Shown here piece by piece: positions 1 to 11,587 of a stretch of 64,000 bases of DNA. Origin of the DNA: Cyrtodaria siliqua (taxonomy: Eukaryota; Mollusca; Bivalvia; Adapedonta; Hiatellidae). Under the pieces are notes generated by a model. It was not told where the DNA came from, ran no database searches, and saw only the letters and a program-made list of their open reading frames with translations. The DNA lies in contig JAWPHD010007141.1 in NCBI GenBank assembly GCA_037043455.1, positions 1 through 64,000 on the forward strand. The letters are read 5' to 3'. A program made the position numbers and the translations under genes. How positions within the stretch are numbered: position 1 is the first letter of the stretch; every line of letters starts with the position of its first letter.

Positions 1-66
1 ACAACAGTTTAGACTTCATGCAAGAGTGTTTCCTGTCTTTATAAGTGAACAACAGCCACATTTTAA

Positions 67-163
<97 letters not shown>
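67..163. repeat. 97-nt poly(G) tract
   Basis: An uninterrupted run of G preceded by TTTTAA. The glycine-only ORFs across it are not genes. The true length may differ, because such tracts are hard to sequence. Confidence 0.95.
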
Positions 164-164
<1 letters not shown>

Positions 165-1559
165 GTTTACATCATTTGTACACCGTTTGTAAACATACGG
201 ACGACAAATTGCATATATATGTTGAGAATCCAAACTCTATAGACACACTATAAACAGTTTTAACCAGCCAGGCCAACCCCAAAAACGCAGCGTCGAATTA
301 AGAGTTACCAACCTTACAATTCATATGACATATATTCGACCAAGGGGTATTTTAAGAACCGTGATAATCTTTACTTTTGATTATTTTGCACATAACATTA
401 TTATATGATTGAACACCTAGATAGAGTTTGATAACAAGTTTGTAATGTGATGTTGACGTCTTTGGCGGGTTAGTTACTTTATTACTCATATAAGTAAATT
501 AATGAAAAATAAAAAACAAAGAAAGTTAAATCGAGTGTCCATGTTTTGATTTGTTCAGTCTCAGATTTCAAGGTCATGGATTCTATTGATCTAGAACGTG
601 CGTTTTATAGTAATAACATACCCATATATTAAATATACGCGCAAATGCATCGTACTACAGATCCTGAACGAGTGTGAATTGAGAGCTAAGCGGGATCCAG
701 GTATGTAGGCAACAACAGTCGCTGTTCTAACACGATTGGTTCCCATGAATGTCCAATGCTGTGCCATGGGTTCGAGAAATGTAGACGGCGAGAGCGTTGG
801 TAAGTGAATTACACAAAGATGAATAAGAAATCATTTGAAATGTGTATATTTCGCGTTTTGGTCACATCTGAAAGTCACATGGTCATAAACAATTCCCAGT
901 TACCGATACTTTCAAGGTTAGTACCAAAATGTGCACTTTATTGATATTTCTGCAGATTGCTTTCATGGACAATTATTATTGTAAAAGGGGTGCGATAGTG
1001 GTGGATGGGGAACATACTCTGACCCCCAAGTCAAACTATTAGAGGAGACTCACCCCCTCACTATTGCAGCTCCTATGCCTATATATATATTCTACTGAGT
1101 GTAAATTTAGCGAAATCCGTCTCTGGCAGAAACATCTGTTATTAAGCTATTAATTATAAAATAAAAAGTACCCCCTATTTCTTTCCTTATTCTATAGACA
1201 GCAAAACAGGAAATAGTAAATGATGTATATAGAATAATTTAATTGTAGCCTGGGTCACTGAAATTCTCGTTTCTAATAGCACAGGTGGTAAATCGTTTAA
1301 TTGACCAATATCACGGTGACACTGTCAGAATAACAGTAGAATAACAAGGTAGAGTATGGCAGGGCGCTGAAATGGACATGCTACAAAAACAACGCTCATC
1401 TATATGTTGAAATTAACCAGCTCAATGAAACCATACTCCTACTGTTACATAGATCGACCACCACAAATAGTCCAAACAAAATGTATTTTTGAAAAGTTCC
1501 GTACACAAGGGAGTTATCCCCTTTCTTAAACAATGCATTTGGTACAGTAACACCATAAA
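164..1559. other. AT-rich non-coding DNA
   Basis: No exon or RNA gene recognised. The stretch near 395-485 (ACACCTAGATAGAGTTTGAT..., ...GGCGGGTTAGTTAC) matches, in inverted orientation, the sequence at 46640-46735, so part is a dispersed repeat. Confidence 0.5.
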
Positions 1560-1566
1560 TCTCCAA

Positions 1567-2165
1567 AAAAGATATGCTAATGGACCTTTAGAGACGGCCG
1601 AGCACGACACACATACGAAATATTGGCAGTCTCGGTTTGATTGAGACTGTTCCATGAGTGGTAGTGAAGATATGCTAGCTACCGCTCTACGCCCTCTAGC
1701 CCGGGTTGAGCAGAACGCAATATTCATAAAAATCTCAACTGTACATAATTTTAACCATCCGTAGATAGCATGCATATGGCGGTGGGTATAAGCAATATTT
1801 GTATCTTTTATTCATCCTTATATCCAGCGGCGTAAGGTCCCAGGGATCTAATAAAATTGTATTGCCCCGAAGAGCGTAATAAACAAAAAGAAATTTAGTT
1901 GGGAGCAGCGGTTATGAGCCTGCGTATCACCAGTAACATCCAAAAACTAAATAAAAAGCAGACAACATATCCTATGAGTGGTTTAACATACCCAGAGCCT
2001 TTTATCGGCGAAGTAGTGGAACCACCAATCGAAAATTAAGTAAAAAATAAATTAAATTGAAAATGTACCACCGATCACTAAATATAGTATCGGGCTCAAG
2101 ATCTCCAAAGATCGAATGAATAACCGTACTGATTGCAAGCGCGGGAGACGTTTTACTGGTCATTA
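1567..2165 (+). mobile_element. Copy A of a ~0.6-0.7-kb non-autonomous element with terminal direct repeats
   Basis: It starts at TAATGGACCTTTAGAGACGG, passes the GCTAGCTACCGCTC block and the GGGAGCAGCGGTTATGA block, and ends near GACGTTTTACTGG. It is collinear with the minus-strand copy at 17984-18666 and with 43505-43870. No long ORF. The 3' terminal repeat is missing. Confidence 0.75.
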
Positions 2166-2217
2166 CCCCCAATTTGTCAAGACAGTATTTTCTATACTTT
2201 GTTTCGAACAAAATCAC

Positions 2218-3010
2218 AGAAGAAACACCGAATGTGTAAATAGCAGCTATTATTATTAAAAAATCATCAAATTACCTCACTTTAAGGTTTCCATAGCATA
2301 TTGCTTGGCAAAATTGAACTGTTAAAAGGAATTATTGTCTCAGGAAAGTGAGAAAATATCAAATATTATTTAATTAAAAAGTTGTCCTACGCCCTCAAAA
2401 AACTGGCCTATGGGATACTAGCAAAAAAAGTATAGTTTTTTTTTGTTGCGTATAGACTGGGGGGTCGTTTATAGTTGCATTTGATGGCCAAATGTATTTC
2501 AGAAGAATCTTCACGCTCCTTTCCGTAAGAGTGTGCGGTCGTAGCGGTGTGACCCATGTGTGTCTGTAGTCTGCCATCTTGCGTTTTTCAATCTCATCAA
2601 CACTGTTGTAGGTTTTGAGAAAATTGGAGGTCCTATTTGATACTACCTTGATAGATGTGTTATTTTTTTCAAATATATTAAATATATTGTTATTACTTTA
2701 TAACAGCTTCGTCCTCCTCGGGACCAAACACGCCAGGACCACTATGCTGCGTTTGTGATAAAGCCATCTGTAAAATTCAGGGAAGGTAGAGAAGTCATTA
2801 ACATTCAAATTATAGTCGCTTGGAAGAACCATATATTTACTAAAAAATAAACGGATATCTTTCAATATGTTAACTTTGAAATATGTAAAAAAAGCGTACT
2901 ATTATTTAATAATAGTATAATTAGGAAAGAAAAAAGCGAAATGTTTTTTTTCATTGTAGCAGTTTTACTATTTTATAAAATTATTTGTTGGGAAATTTAT
3001 ACACTTATAT
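2218..3010. other. AT-rich non-coding DNA, nothing recognised
   Basis: No ORF with a recognisable domain and no clear repeat was seen here. Confidence 0.5.
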
Positions 3011-3080
3011 TGTCAATCTCATTAAAATCAGACACGTTATCACGCTACGTTTGCTCTACACTACTAAGGATCTGACAACA
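3011..3080. repeat. Partial copy of a small inverted-repeat element
   Basis: TGTCAATCTCATTAAAATCA followed by GACACGTTATCACGCTACG matches one arm and the inner part of the element at 48311-48414. The second arm is not preserved. Confidence 0.6.
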
Positions 3081-3174
3081 CTGCATTGGAGGGGAGGTCA
3101 CGTCAGATTTGACCTTACGATTAGCCAATCAGATTTCAGCCTAAATAATCGCTCGGTATAGGATGTTTTATGTA

Positions 3175-3360
3175 CATAAGAGGTATGATAATGGACCTTT
3201 GGAAACGCCGAAAACGACACATACGAAATATTTCAGTCTCGGGTTGATTGAGACTGTTCATGAGTGGTATGTGAAAGATGCTAGCTACCGCTCACGCCCT
3301 CTATCTCCGGGTTGAGCAGAACTCAATATTAATAAAATCATAGTACACAATGTTAACCAT
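3175..3360 (+). mobile_element. Copy B (5' part) of the terminal-direct-repeat element
   Basis: Contains TATGATAATGGACCTTTGG, CAGTCTCGGGTTGATTGAGA and the CTAGCTACCGCTCACGCCCT block in the same order as copy A, then stops after ...AACCATCCCGAA. Truncated. Confidence 0.75.
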
Positions 3361-3887
3361 CCCGAACATGCCACGTTTAGGTAAAACGTGTTGTGGAGCA
3401 ATCTATGCTCGATAATAAAATAGACAATGTCCGTAACTTTTAGATTATAAAACATTAAATAATTGGTTTCAAAATATAACACACCAAACATTATTGAATA
3501 TTTTCTGGAGAAAAACACAAGTTTTTTCGAAAGGAATTCAATAGCGGTTACAAAAAAGGATTGTCTGATTTGTGGGGTCAAAACTCACACTAAAAATTAC
3601 ACTCGCGGGTAATAATTAATAGAACGTCCCAATAGTCCATGTCGCTACCGATTGAGCTAAGCGGGCCAGACATACTAAGACATACTATTTAGAAACCTAA
3701 TGCCGCAATACATCTCGGTAGAATATATATTTTTCAGATACTGTTCCGAATGTGGATTTTCAAAACATGCCATTTAGTGCATTTCTTTGAATTTATCTTG
3801 CAATCCACTCCAATAATACACGACGACTTCATCTTTTTAGCTCGACTATTCGAAGAATAAGAGAGCTTATGTAATCACCCCGGGGTC
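3361..3887. other. Non-coding, nothing recognised
   Basis: AT-rich. A short tRNA-like string (GCTACCGATTGAGCTAAGCG at about 3643-3662) is too fragmentary to call. Confidence 0.4.
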
Positions 3888-3931
3888 GGCGTCGGCGTCG
3901 GCGTTGGCGTTGGCGTCGGCGTCCGGCGTCC
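3885..3931. repeat. GTCGGC hexanucleotide microsatellite
   Basis: Seven to eight copies of GTCGGC/GTTGGC, a GC-rich spot in AT-rich surroundings. Confidence 0.85.
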
Positions 3932-3940
3932 CACATTCAG

Positions 3941-4590
3941 GTTTGCGTGTAAGCTGTGTTTACAAGTCTATATTTCTTACATTTCTTATCCTAGCACAAC
4001 CAAATTTGTCCATGGGCTTCCTTATAGCATTATCTTAATTACTGCATAAGCAATGTTGGTTCCTGTAACCATGGCTCCATGGGAACCGTAATTATGATAG
4101 CCCATAAAATGTGTCCCATTTCACATCACATTTTGCGTGTAAGCTGTGTTTACAAGTCTAATATCTCTTACAATTCTTACCCTAGCACAACCAAATTTGG
4201 CCATTCGCTTTCTTATAGAATTATCTTAAGGGCTGCTTAAGTAATTTTGGTTCCTGTAACCCCTGGGTTCCAATGGAACCCAAATTCTGATGTGTCTGTT
4301 TCATATCAAATTTTGTGTGTAAGCTGTGTTTACAGGTCTATATCCTTACATTTCTTGTCCTAGCTGAACTAAATTTTGGAATTGGTTTCCTTATAGTATG
4401 TTGTAAAGGATTGGATAAGTAATTTTGTCTTTTGCAAATTCTGGGCTCCCATGGAACCCAAAATGTGATGGCCCATACAATGTGCAATAAAGCAGATCTA
4501 GGTTTGCATGTTAGCTAGCATGGTATATATCTATATAATTTTGGGTTTGGGATTTGTTATAGCATTATGCATCTTAATTATTACTTCACC
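3941..4590. repeat. ~185-bp tandem repeat, about 3.5 diverged copies
   Basis: GTTTGCGTGTAAGCTGTGTT and its variants recur at about 3941, 4131, 4311 and 4501. Each is followed by CTTACATTTCTTATCCTAGC-like sequence and a TCCCATGGAACCC-like motif. It leads directly into the polypyrimidine array. Confidence 0.85.
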
Positions 4591-4599
4591 CATAGGCTG

Positions 4600-6255
4600 G
4601 GCTCCCTTCCTCTCCCACCCCCCCCCCCCCCCCCCCCCACGCCCACTATATTATATATTTTTTTTACATATTTCTGTGTTGCTTTTGTCAATTCTACACA
4701 TATATGTTGCAACCCCACACGACATCCCCCCCCCCGCAAACCCCGCCTCTTACCCCATCACACCACCCACCACGCCCCACACTTGATTTTTTTTTTTTAC
4801 ATATTTCTGTGTTGCTTTGTCAATTCTTACACATATATGTTGCAACCCTCCCAGCCCCTTCCCCCCCACACCCGCCTCTCACCCCATCAGCACCCCACCA
4901 CGCCCCACACTTGATTTTTTTTTTTTTTTTTTTTTTACATATTTCTGTGGTTGTTTTTAGTCAATTCTTACACATATATGTTGCAACCCTCCATGCACCA
5001 CCACCCCATCCCCATCCCGCCCCAGACTTGAAACTTTTTTTTTTTTTTTTTTTTTTTTTACATATTTCTGTGTTGCTTTTGTCAGTTCTTATACATGTAT
5101 GTTGCACCCCCCCCCCCCCCCACCCACCGCCTCTCACCACATCTCCACACCACCATGCCCCACACTTGATTTTTTTGTTGTTTTAGTCAATTCTTACACA
5201 CATAAACTCCACAAACCCCCAACTGATTCCCGCCTCTCACCCCATCACCCCCAACCCCACCCCTCCCAAGACTTGAAACTTTTTTTTTTTTTTTACATAT
5301 TTCTTTGTTGTTTTAGTCAATTTTTACACATATATGTTGCCCCATCCACCACCACCCCCAACCCACTCCTGCTCTCACCCTCACCCCTGCCCCCCCGACC
5401 CCCCCCCCCACCCCCACTTGAAACTTTTTTTTTTTTACTATTTCTGTGTTGCTTTTATCAATTCTGACACATATATGTTTAACCACCCCCCCCCTCACCC
5501 CATCCCCCCATCCCGCCCCACACTTGGATTTTTTTTTTTTTTTTTACATATTTCTTTGTAGTTTTAGCAATTCTTACACACATGTGTTGCCCCCCCCACC
5601 CCCCGACCCACTTTTAACACACACCCGCCTCGCTCCCCCCACCCAACCACCACTTGTAAATCTAATTTTTTTTATTTATTTTTTTACATATTTCTGTGTT
5701 GTTTTAGTCAATTCTTACACATATATGTTGCAACCATCTCCCCGCCTCTCCCCTCCCCCACCCCCCCCCACTTGAAACTATTTATTTTTTTACATATTTC
5801 TTTGTTGTTTTAGTCAATTCTTACACATATATGTTGCCCCCTCCCCCTGCCCCAAACCCACTCCCGCCTCTCCCCCCGCTCTCTCCCCACACCCCACCCC
5901 CACTTGAAACTTTTTTTTTTACATATTTCTTTGTTGTTTTAGCAATTTTTACACACATGTGTTGCCCTCCCCACCCCACACCTCAACCCCATCCCACTAA
6001 AACTCGATTTTTAAAAAAAAAAAAAAATCTTCATATTTTTGTGTTGTTTTGGTGAATTATTACATAGCTTCTTACACATATATGTTGCTCTCACCACCCC
6101 CACTCCCCCACCATCCACCCCGCCTCTCTCCAACCCCCACTCCGCACCCCACTCTAAACTCGATAGTTTTTTATTTTTATATTTTTTTTACATATTTCTG
6201 TGTGGTTTTGGTCAATTCTTACACATAGTTATGTTGTGCTCCCAACCCCACCCAC
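4600..6255. repeat. Polypyrimidine tandem array (poly-T / C-rich), ~115-130-bp units
   Basis: About 13 units of the form poly-T, ACATATTTCTGTGTTG, TTTTAGTCAATTCTTACACA, TATATGTTGC, then a long C-rich block ending CCCCACACTTGA. The plus strand is almost purely pyrimidine except for the 45-bp core. Proline/phenylalanine-rich ORFs across it result from the base composition. Confidence 0.9.
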
Positions 6256-6907
6256 ATTGTTGTAGCCTTGTTTTCTGATGGTTTATACTAGCTATAAATT
6301 TATTATTCTCCGAAAAATCGAATAGTCGAGCTGCGCTGTTCTCCGACAGCGCTTGTTTTGGATATAGTGTGTTTTATTTGGAGTTTCGTTTGTTCAGTTC
6401 ACTCCAACATCATATGAAGTGAATATTGATTCGATAAAAGGTCGATCTGACGTGAACTCCAAGGCAGTGTTGTCAGATACTATAGCGGAGAATATCAAAT
6501 CGTAATTAAGATTTGATTTTATATTAATAGAAGCTGTATTCCCTAACTTTAGTGACTACACTATGGGATGAGGAAAGTCGAGATACTGGATCTTTCTTTA
6601 CTAAAGTACGAATAGCGTAACGGTATTTTTCGGTTTTCGTGCTAACATTTTAACCAAATTTAAGGAGGTTTGCTGGGAAAGGACGGAGTGCTGAGATTTT
6701 TTTTAATTGATATGTGAAGCTTAAATTAAACACATTTTTCACATTTTGTTTTCATAACATTACATTTATTGGAAACCAACAATTAATTTTCGATTGCATG
6801 TAGTACATGTATATTTTATTCAAAATTATATTATGCCTGTGAGGATACAAATAGTAAGCACAATACAATGACAAGTAATACGAAATGAAACAGCATAAAA
6901 AAATGTG
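6256..6907. other. Non-coding, nothing recognised
   Basis: No exon or repeat recognised between the polypyrimidine array and the retroelement piece. Confidence 0.4.
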
Positions 6908-7390
6908 TACATGATCTTTCTTGTCGTGCCCTTAATGGTTTATTATCTTACTGCTCTGGCTTCTGCAAAGTCATTGAGTACCTTCATTGTGGCTTTCTAG
7001 GCTATTGTTTTTTTGTATTATATTTACACGAGCATATTTGTGTTTTAATTATATTGCCTATTGATGCTGCCTTGTTGGTTAGAGATTAGATCATGGCGGG
7101 GATTTCTTTATTTACACTGTCCTGTTTTAATGGGATGAAGTAGGGTAAGTGTGAGGTTTGGTTCACCCTAGAACCGGTTTAAACCTCCAGTGGCCTACTT
7201 TGTCACTGACCCTTCCAAGGCGGTAGCCCTATTGTCAACCCTTTTGTGTTTGTTAATATCGTTTACATTTATTATTACTTTTGCCTTCTTGTTTGTCTGT
7301 TTGCGTGTTTGTTTCTGTGTTTTGTGATTGACTGTCCTCCTTGAATGCTACTTTCCCTGTCCGATCTTTTTATATTTCTTTACATATATA
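6908..7390 (+). mobile_element. Retroelement 3' fragment (dispersed family, copy 1)
   Basis: Collinear with 53990-54470 over ATGATCTTTCTTGTCGTGCC, TTCACCCTAGAACCGGTTTA, CCTATTGTCAACCCTTTTGT and TTGTCTGTTTGCGTGTTTG. Pieces recur at 29145-29300 and 38900-39065. At 38446-38766 the same family retains the end of an ORF, so this is probably the 3' end of a non-LTR or similar retroelement. Confidence 0.7.
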
Positions 7391-7764
7391 TGTACATGTA
7401 TATGGAGAAGATGATATTACATATATGACTATATTATACACACATGTTAATATTACACCATGCCCAGACATTTAGTCCCACTATAAAAGTCAATGCCTAA
7501 AAAGGGTAGATTTTTTTTTTAAATCTACTATACTATGGTGATGAATTTCAAAAAATACCTATATCTAGTACATGTAGGTATTCGAATTTACGAAGGCTCA
7601 ATGTGATGATTTACACTAATTAAAAAAGAATCCGAAAACATTTCTTCAACTCGAGGATAATGCACTCAAAAGATATGAATTCCGCTATATATTGTATATA
7701 CTGCACAATTAATTGCACATAATATTCCAAAGAAATCCCAAGATGTTTTGTAAAAAAAAATTAC

Positions 7765-8115
7765 AGTTAAGTAGAGAAAGGAGACAACTGTGATGTTGTA
7801 GACGTTTTAATCACATTACACCGTTGTAACAAGAACAAGTTGCTCTTTGAAAAACTGAGCCAGTTCAGTATGTATTTAACGTAAATAGTTTGCAAAGTTT
7901 TGCATTCTATGTTTGCCATCATGCTTGAGCCAAACGCGTACTCTGTCAATAATTAAACTTTGAAGGAATACTATTTGCTCTATTATTTGTTGTTTTAGTA
8001 TTTTTACCAAAAGGAAAGGTCTTACGTAGCCATGTACCATTCGATTAAAAGCAGCATAGTGTACATACAATATATAGCAGAAATTCCCGTGTTGCGTTTT
8101 CATATCTCTTGAGTG
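7765..8115. repeat. Diverged duplicate of 12650-13065
   Basis: Shares TTGAGCCAAACGCGTACTCT (versus TTGAGCCAAATGCGCATTCT), GCCATGTACCATTCGA and ACATACAATA blocks in the same order and orientation. Either a dispersed element or a trace of segmental duplication within the gene. Confidence 0.65.
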
Positions 8116-8667
8116 CACATCATTCGACGGGGGATATCAATTCATCGAATTTGCTAGTTTAAATTAAATGCATCTATACTGGTGTTTTAAAATCAGAATT
8201 AAAAGAAGATACATTTCTGTACACAAGCATTAAATCTTTTAAGATAATTATCACTGTAAATTAGATTTATAAAGGCCTAAAGTCAGTTGAGCATCAATGG
8301 TAAACACCGAGTTTACCCCCTACCAGAATGCGAAGGTGTTTTATTTATTGATCACTGCTTGTTAATCAAATTAGTGTTATGGTTTCATGTGAAAGTTATG
8401 AATACAAATCTATAAACCTTTTTATTGCATACTTAATTTTAATATGAAAACGAATAATTAGAAAAAAACATTAGGTTTCAACATGAATTTTTCGTCAAAA
8501 TCGTTTATTTGAAACAAACATACTGTGGGAATTTTTCACAATTAAACAAAAAGACTATAATGTTTACATCACATGGCAAACTTCCAGAGACATGAACTGC
8601 GAATTGCACCAATCCCTAACGATAATGCAAACTAGTTGCTCCAGTGCCACGATATTACAACACGTCA
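8116..8667. other. AT-rich DNA, no exon found
   Basis: I looked here for the exon that should precede 9090 (a FOLN half ending in phase 0) and saw none. Confidence 0.4.
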
Positions 8668-9035
8668 GTTGATATGAACACATCAATATGAACACATCAA
8701 TATGAGCAAATATTGACGTCTGATATGAACATCAATATGAGCAAATATTGACGTCTCCTGTTGATATGAACACATCAATATGAGCAAATATTGACGTCTC
8801 CTGTTACAACACGTCAGTTGGTATGAACACATCAATATGAGCAAATATTGACGTCTCCTGTTACAACACGTCAGTTGGTATGAACACATCAATATGAGCA
8901 AATATTGACGTCTCCTGTTACAACACGTCAGTTGGTATGAACACATCAATATGAGCAAATATTGACGTCTCCTGTTACAACACGTCAGTTGATATGAACA
9001 CATCAATATGAGCAAATACTGACGTCTCCTGTTAC
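8668..9035. repeat. 57-bp minisatellite just upstream of the first visible exon
   Basis: About six tandem copies, the first ones incomplete, of a 57-bp unit containing ATGAACACATCAATATGAGC and ATTGACGTCTCCTGTTACAA. Copy starts at 8821, 8878 and 8935 give the period. It ends 55 bp before the exon at 9090 and is unrelated to that exon. Confidence 0.9.
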
Positions 9036-9089
9036 AGTGAAAGACAACGGAGCTTGTAAATGTGTATGTAATATTTATGTGTAATTTAG

Positions 9090-9207
9090 GTGTGTGGTGA
9101 AGACGGTTACGAGTATACCAGTATTCGGGATATGATCATCTCTAACTGTGAGAAGACTCTACCAGCCAGACTTCAGCTCCAGGTGGACTATTACGGTCAA
9201 TGCAGGG
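9090..9207 (+). CDS. Exon: C-terminal part of a Kazal-like domain
   Basis: After a TTTAG acceptor the exon opens with GTG TGT GGT and reads VCGEDGYEY..., the typical central Kazal segment, followed by ...SNCEK... and ...YYGQCRG. It ends G|GTCAGT, leaving a phase 1 intron. The acceptor side is phase 0, because an in-frame TAG overlaps the acceptor and rules out an earlier start; this differs from the phase 1 starts of the next exons. The cysteine usually found a few residues after the Tyr is absent (YTSIRDM), so this Kazal fold probably lacks one disulfide and may not inhibit proteases. The matching FOLN half should lie in an upstream exon that I could not find. The last 25 nt and the donor are the seed of the array that follows. 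Confidence 0.8.
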
Positions 9208-10405
9208 GTCAGTAATGCTATATTTGCAACTTAGTATTAAATCCTTGGTAGACTATTGCGGTCGTTGCAGGCGTCAGTAATGCTATATTTGCAACAAAGT
9301 ATTTAATCCTTTGTAAAACTTTCCAGGAGAACTATTTCGGTCATTTGTGATATTTTTACGACAAAGTAATACTTTTTCGACCTTTCCAAGTGGACTATTA
9401 GGTACCATGCAGGGGCCAGTAATGCTATATTTGCAACGAAGTATTAAATCCTTTGTCGACCTTTCCAGGTGGACTATTACGGTCCATGCAGGGGTCAGTA
9501 ATGCTATATTTGCAACAAAGTATTGAATTATTTGTCGACGTTTCCAGGTGGACTAATACTGTCCATGCAGGGGTCAGTAATGCTATATTTGCAACAAAAT
9601 ATTGAATCCTTTGTCGACCTTTCCAGGTGGACTATTACGGTCCATGCAGGAGTCAGTAATGCTATATTTGCAACAAAGTATTGAATCCTTTGTCGACCTT
9701 TCCATTTGGACTATTACGGTCCATGCAGGGGTCAGTAATGCTATATTTGCATCAAAGTATGGAAGCTTTTGTCGGCTTTTCCAGGTGAACTATTACGGTA
9801 CATGCAGGGTTCAGTAATGCTATATTTGCATCAAAGTATGGAAGCTTTTGTCGGCTTTTCCATGTGAACTATTACGGTACATGCAGGGGTTATTTGCAAC
9901 AAAGTATTGAATCCTTTGTCGACCTTTCAAGGTCGACTTTTACGGTCCATGCCGGGGTCAGTAATGCTATATTTGCAACAAAGTATTGAATCCTTTGTCG
10001 TTCTTTCAAGGTGGACTATTATGGTCCATGCAGGGGTCAGTAATGCTATATTTGCAACAAAGTATGGACTCCTTTGTTGACCTTCCAGGTGGACTATTAC
10101 GGTCCATGCAGTGGTCAGTAGCGTTATAATTGCAACAAAGTATTGAATCCTTTGTCGACCTTTCCAGCTGGACTATTACGGTCGATGCAGGGGTCAGTAG
10201 TGATATATTTGCAACAAACTATTGAATCCTGGATCGAACTTCGCATGGGAGCCAGTTATGGTCAATGCAGGGGCCAGTAATGCTTTATTTGCAATGAAGT
10301 ATTAAATCCTTTGTTGAACTTTCCTGGTGGGCTATCACTATTACGGTCCATGCAGGGGTCAGTAGTAATATATTTGCAAAAAACTATTGAATCCTGGGTC
10401 GAACT
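9180..10405 (+). repeat. ~78-bp satellite derived from the Kazal exon end and its 5' splice site
   Basis: About 15 tandem units begin inside the exon at 9090-9207. Each holds a copy of the exon's last 25 nt (GTGGACTATTACGGT then CCATGCAGGG), the donor GTCAGTAATG, intron sequence CTATATTTGCAACAAAGTA, and a short pyrimidine-rich lead (GTCGACCTTTCCAG) into the next copy. That lead makes an acceptor-like site directly before each exon-derived block. Spacing of the GTCAGTAATG landmark is 77-80 bp through the better preserved centre. Some units have deletions, for example near 9888. Confidence 0.95.
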
Positions 10406-11473
10406 TATCTAACTCTAACTGTTAGGTTCGCATTTTGGAATAATAGAATTATTATACCTATCAGGTGTCATTTCCGGTCTACCCTTTGCATTTAACGTGT
10501 AGAAACCATACGCGTCACGGGTTTGAATGAATATGACGTATTGTAATAAAAACATTCATGCATAGACTTCTCATGTTTTGAATTCGACACACTATTTATC
10601 TTTATGTCACACCTGTATAATTCTAATCAATCTCTTTCTCTTGTTTACCCATGTGGTAATCCCATATTTCCACTATTGTACTCAAAACAGTTGCTTTAGT
10701 ACAAAAAATCTATATTATTTTCATATTGCGCTCCAGTCTTGTATCTTGTGTCCAATAAATCTATATTCTGTAGATGTGGAGTCCGAAAAGGCTTATGGGA
10801 TTAGATGTGATGTCCAAAACATCCATATTTGTACTATGGAAATATAACTCTAACAGTAAAGATCAACGAGTCAGTAACGACTTACCCCACTATTATATTT
10901 TAATTGAAATTGAATTAAAACAGTACTGTTTTAGTTCAATTGTACAACGTTTGTTTATTAGTGAGGTGTGAAATAAAGAGGTCATTTAGCAGGTTTGAGT
11001 ACAATACTGAATTTAATTAGACTCGAACCCAGCAGACAGAATAATATTTGGACTCGGCACTCCAATAGAATTCAGTATTGTACTCAACACTGTTAAATAA
11101 CCTCATAGTAATACAATTATGTTCTACACAATGTTAAAGGAGAAGGTTCATTATCTTCAAACAGCATTATTTTAAAGGGCTCTAAAACAACTGAAAAAAA
11201 AAGATAAAATAATTATCAAAATACCATGACAAACAAAGGAGATATGACCTTTTGAAAATGTGCAAAGAAACTTAAGTGGAGGCGACCATCTTGGAACAAT
11301 GACGTCATCGCGCCTTTTTACCATATATGGTATATTGACAAAATTAATTTTAAAGCAAAGAAAATCAGTGCAAATTGAATAAATAAATATACAAATGTAA
11401 ATTGTATACATTGTTTGCCATTTTTTTAATTTGCTTATATATCGTTAAACATAAATGTATTTGCACGTAACAG
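10406..11473. other. Rest of intron 1, no exon found
   Basis: AT-rich. It contains one small inverted-repeat element at 10978-11105 and otherwise nothing recognised. Confidence 0.5.
10978..11105. mobile_element. Small terminal-inverted-repeat (MITE-like) element
   Basis: The left arm (GAGGTCATTTAGCAGG..., GAGTACAATACTGAATT) and right arm (AATTCAGTATTGTACTC..., TTAAATAACCTC) are imperfect reverse complements of about 36 bp around a ~55-bp centre. No coding capacity. Confidence 0.7.
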
Positions 11474-11587
11474 GAAAGTGCTCGAAGGTGACATGTCCTC
11501 TTTATCAGCATTGTGTACCGAATGAACAGACGGGCAAGCCAACATGTCTTTGCGATTCTTGTTCAGAGGAAGAGAGAAACAGCCCAG
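11474..11587 (+). CDS. Exon: follistatin-type EGF-like (FOLN) module
   Basis: This 114-nt exon is flanked by phase 1 introns (AACAG acceptor, G|GTGCGT donor) and encodes 38 residues. The cysteine pattern, KCSKVTCPLYQHC then PTCLCDSC, is the N-terminal EGF-like half of a follistatin domain running into the first Kazal cysteines. With the exon at 13890 it forms one complete follistatin (FOLN plus Kazal) module. The acidic, Ser-rich tail SEEERNSP lies at the exon junction. Being symmetric (1-1), it could be skipped or duplicated without a frameshift. Confidence 0.85.

Noticed and set aside
26..253. Glycine-rich ORFs over the poly(G) tract
   Set aside because: Translation of a homopolymer; no other coding evidence.
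4508..6278. Several proline/phenylalanine-rich ORFs
   Set aside because: Produced by the poly-C/poly-T tandem array; frames change from unit to unit.
8683..9015. 110-codon minus-strand ORF with a 19-residue repeat
   Set aside because: The 57-bp minisatellite is a multiple of three, so an open frame is expected; no domain or splice context.
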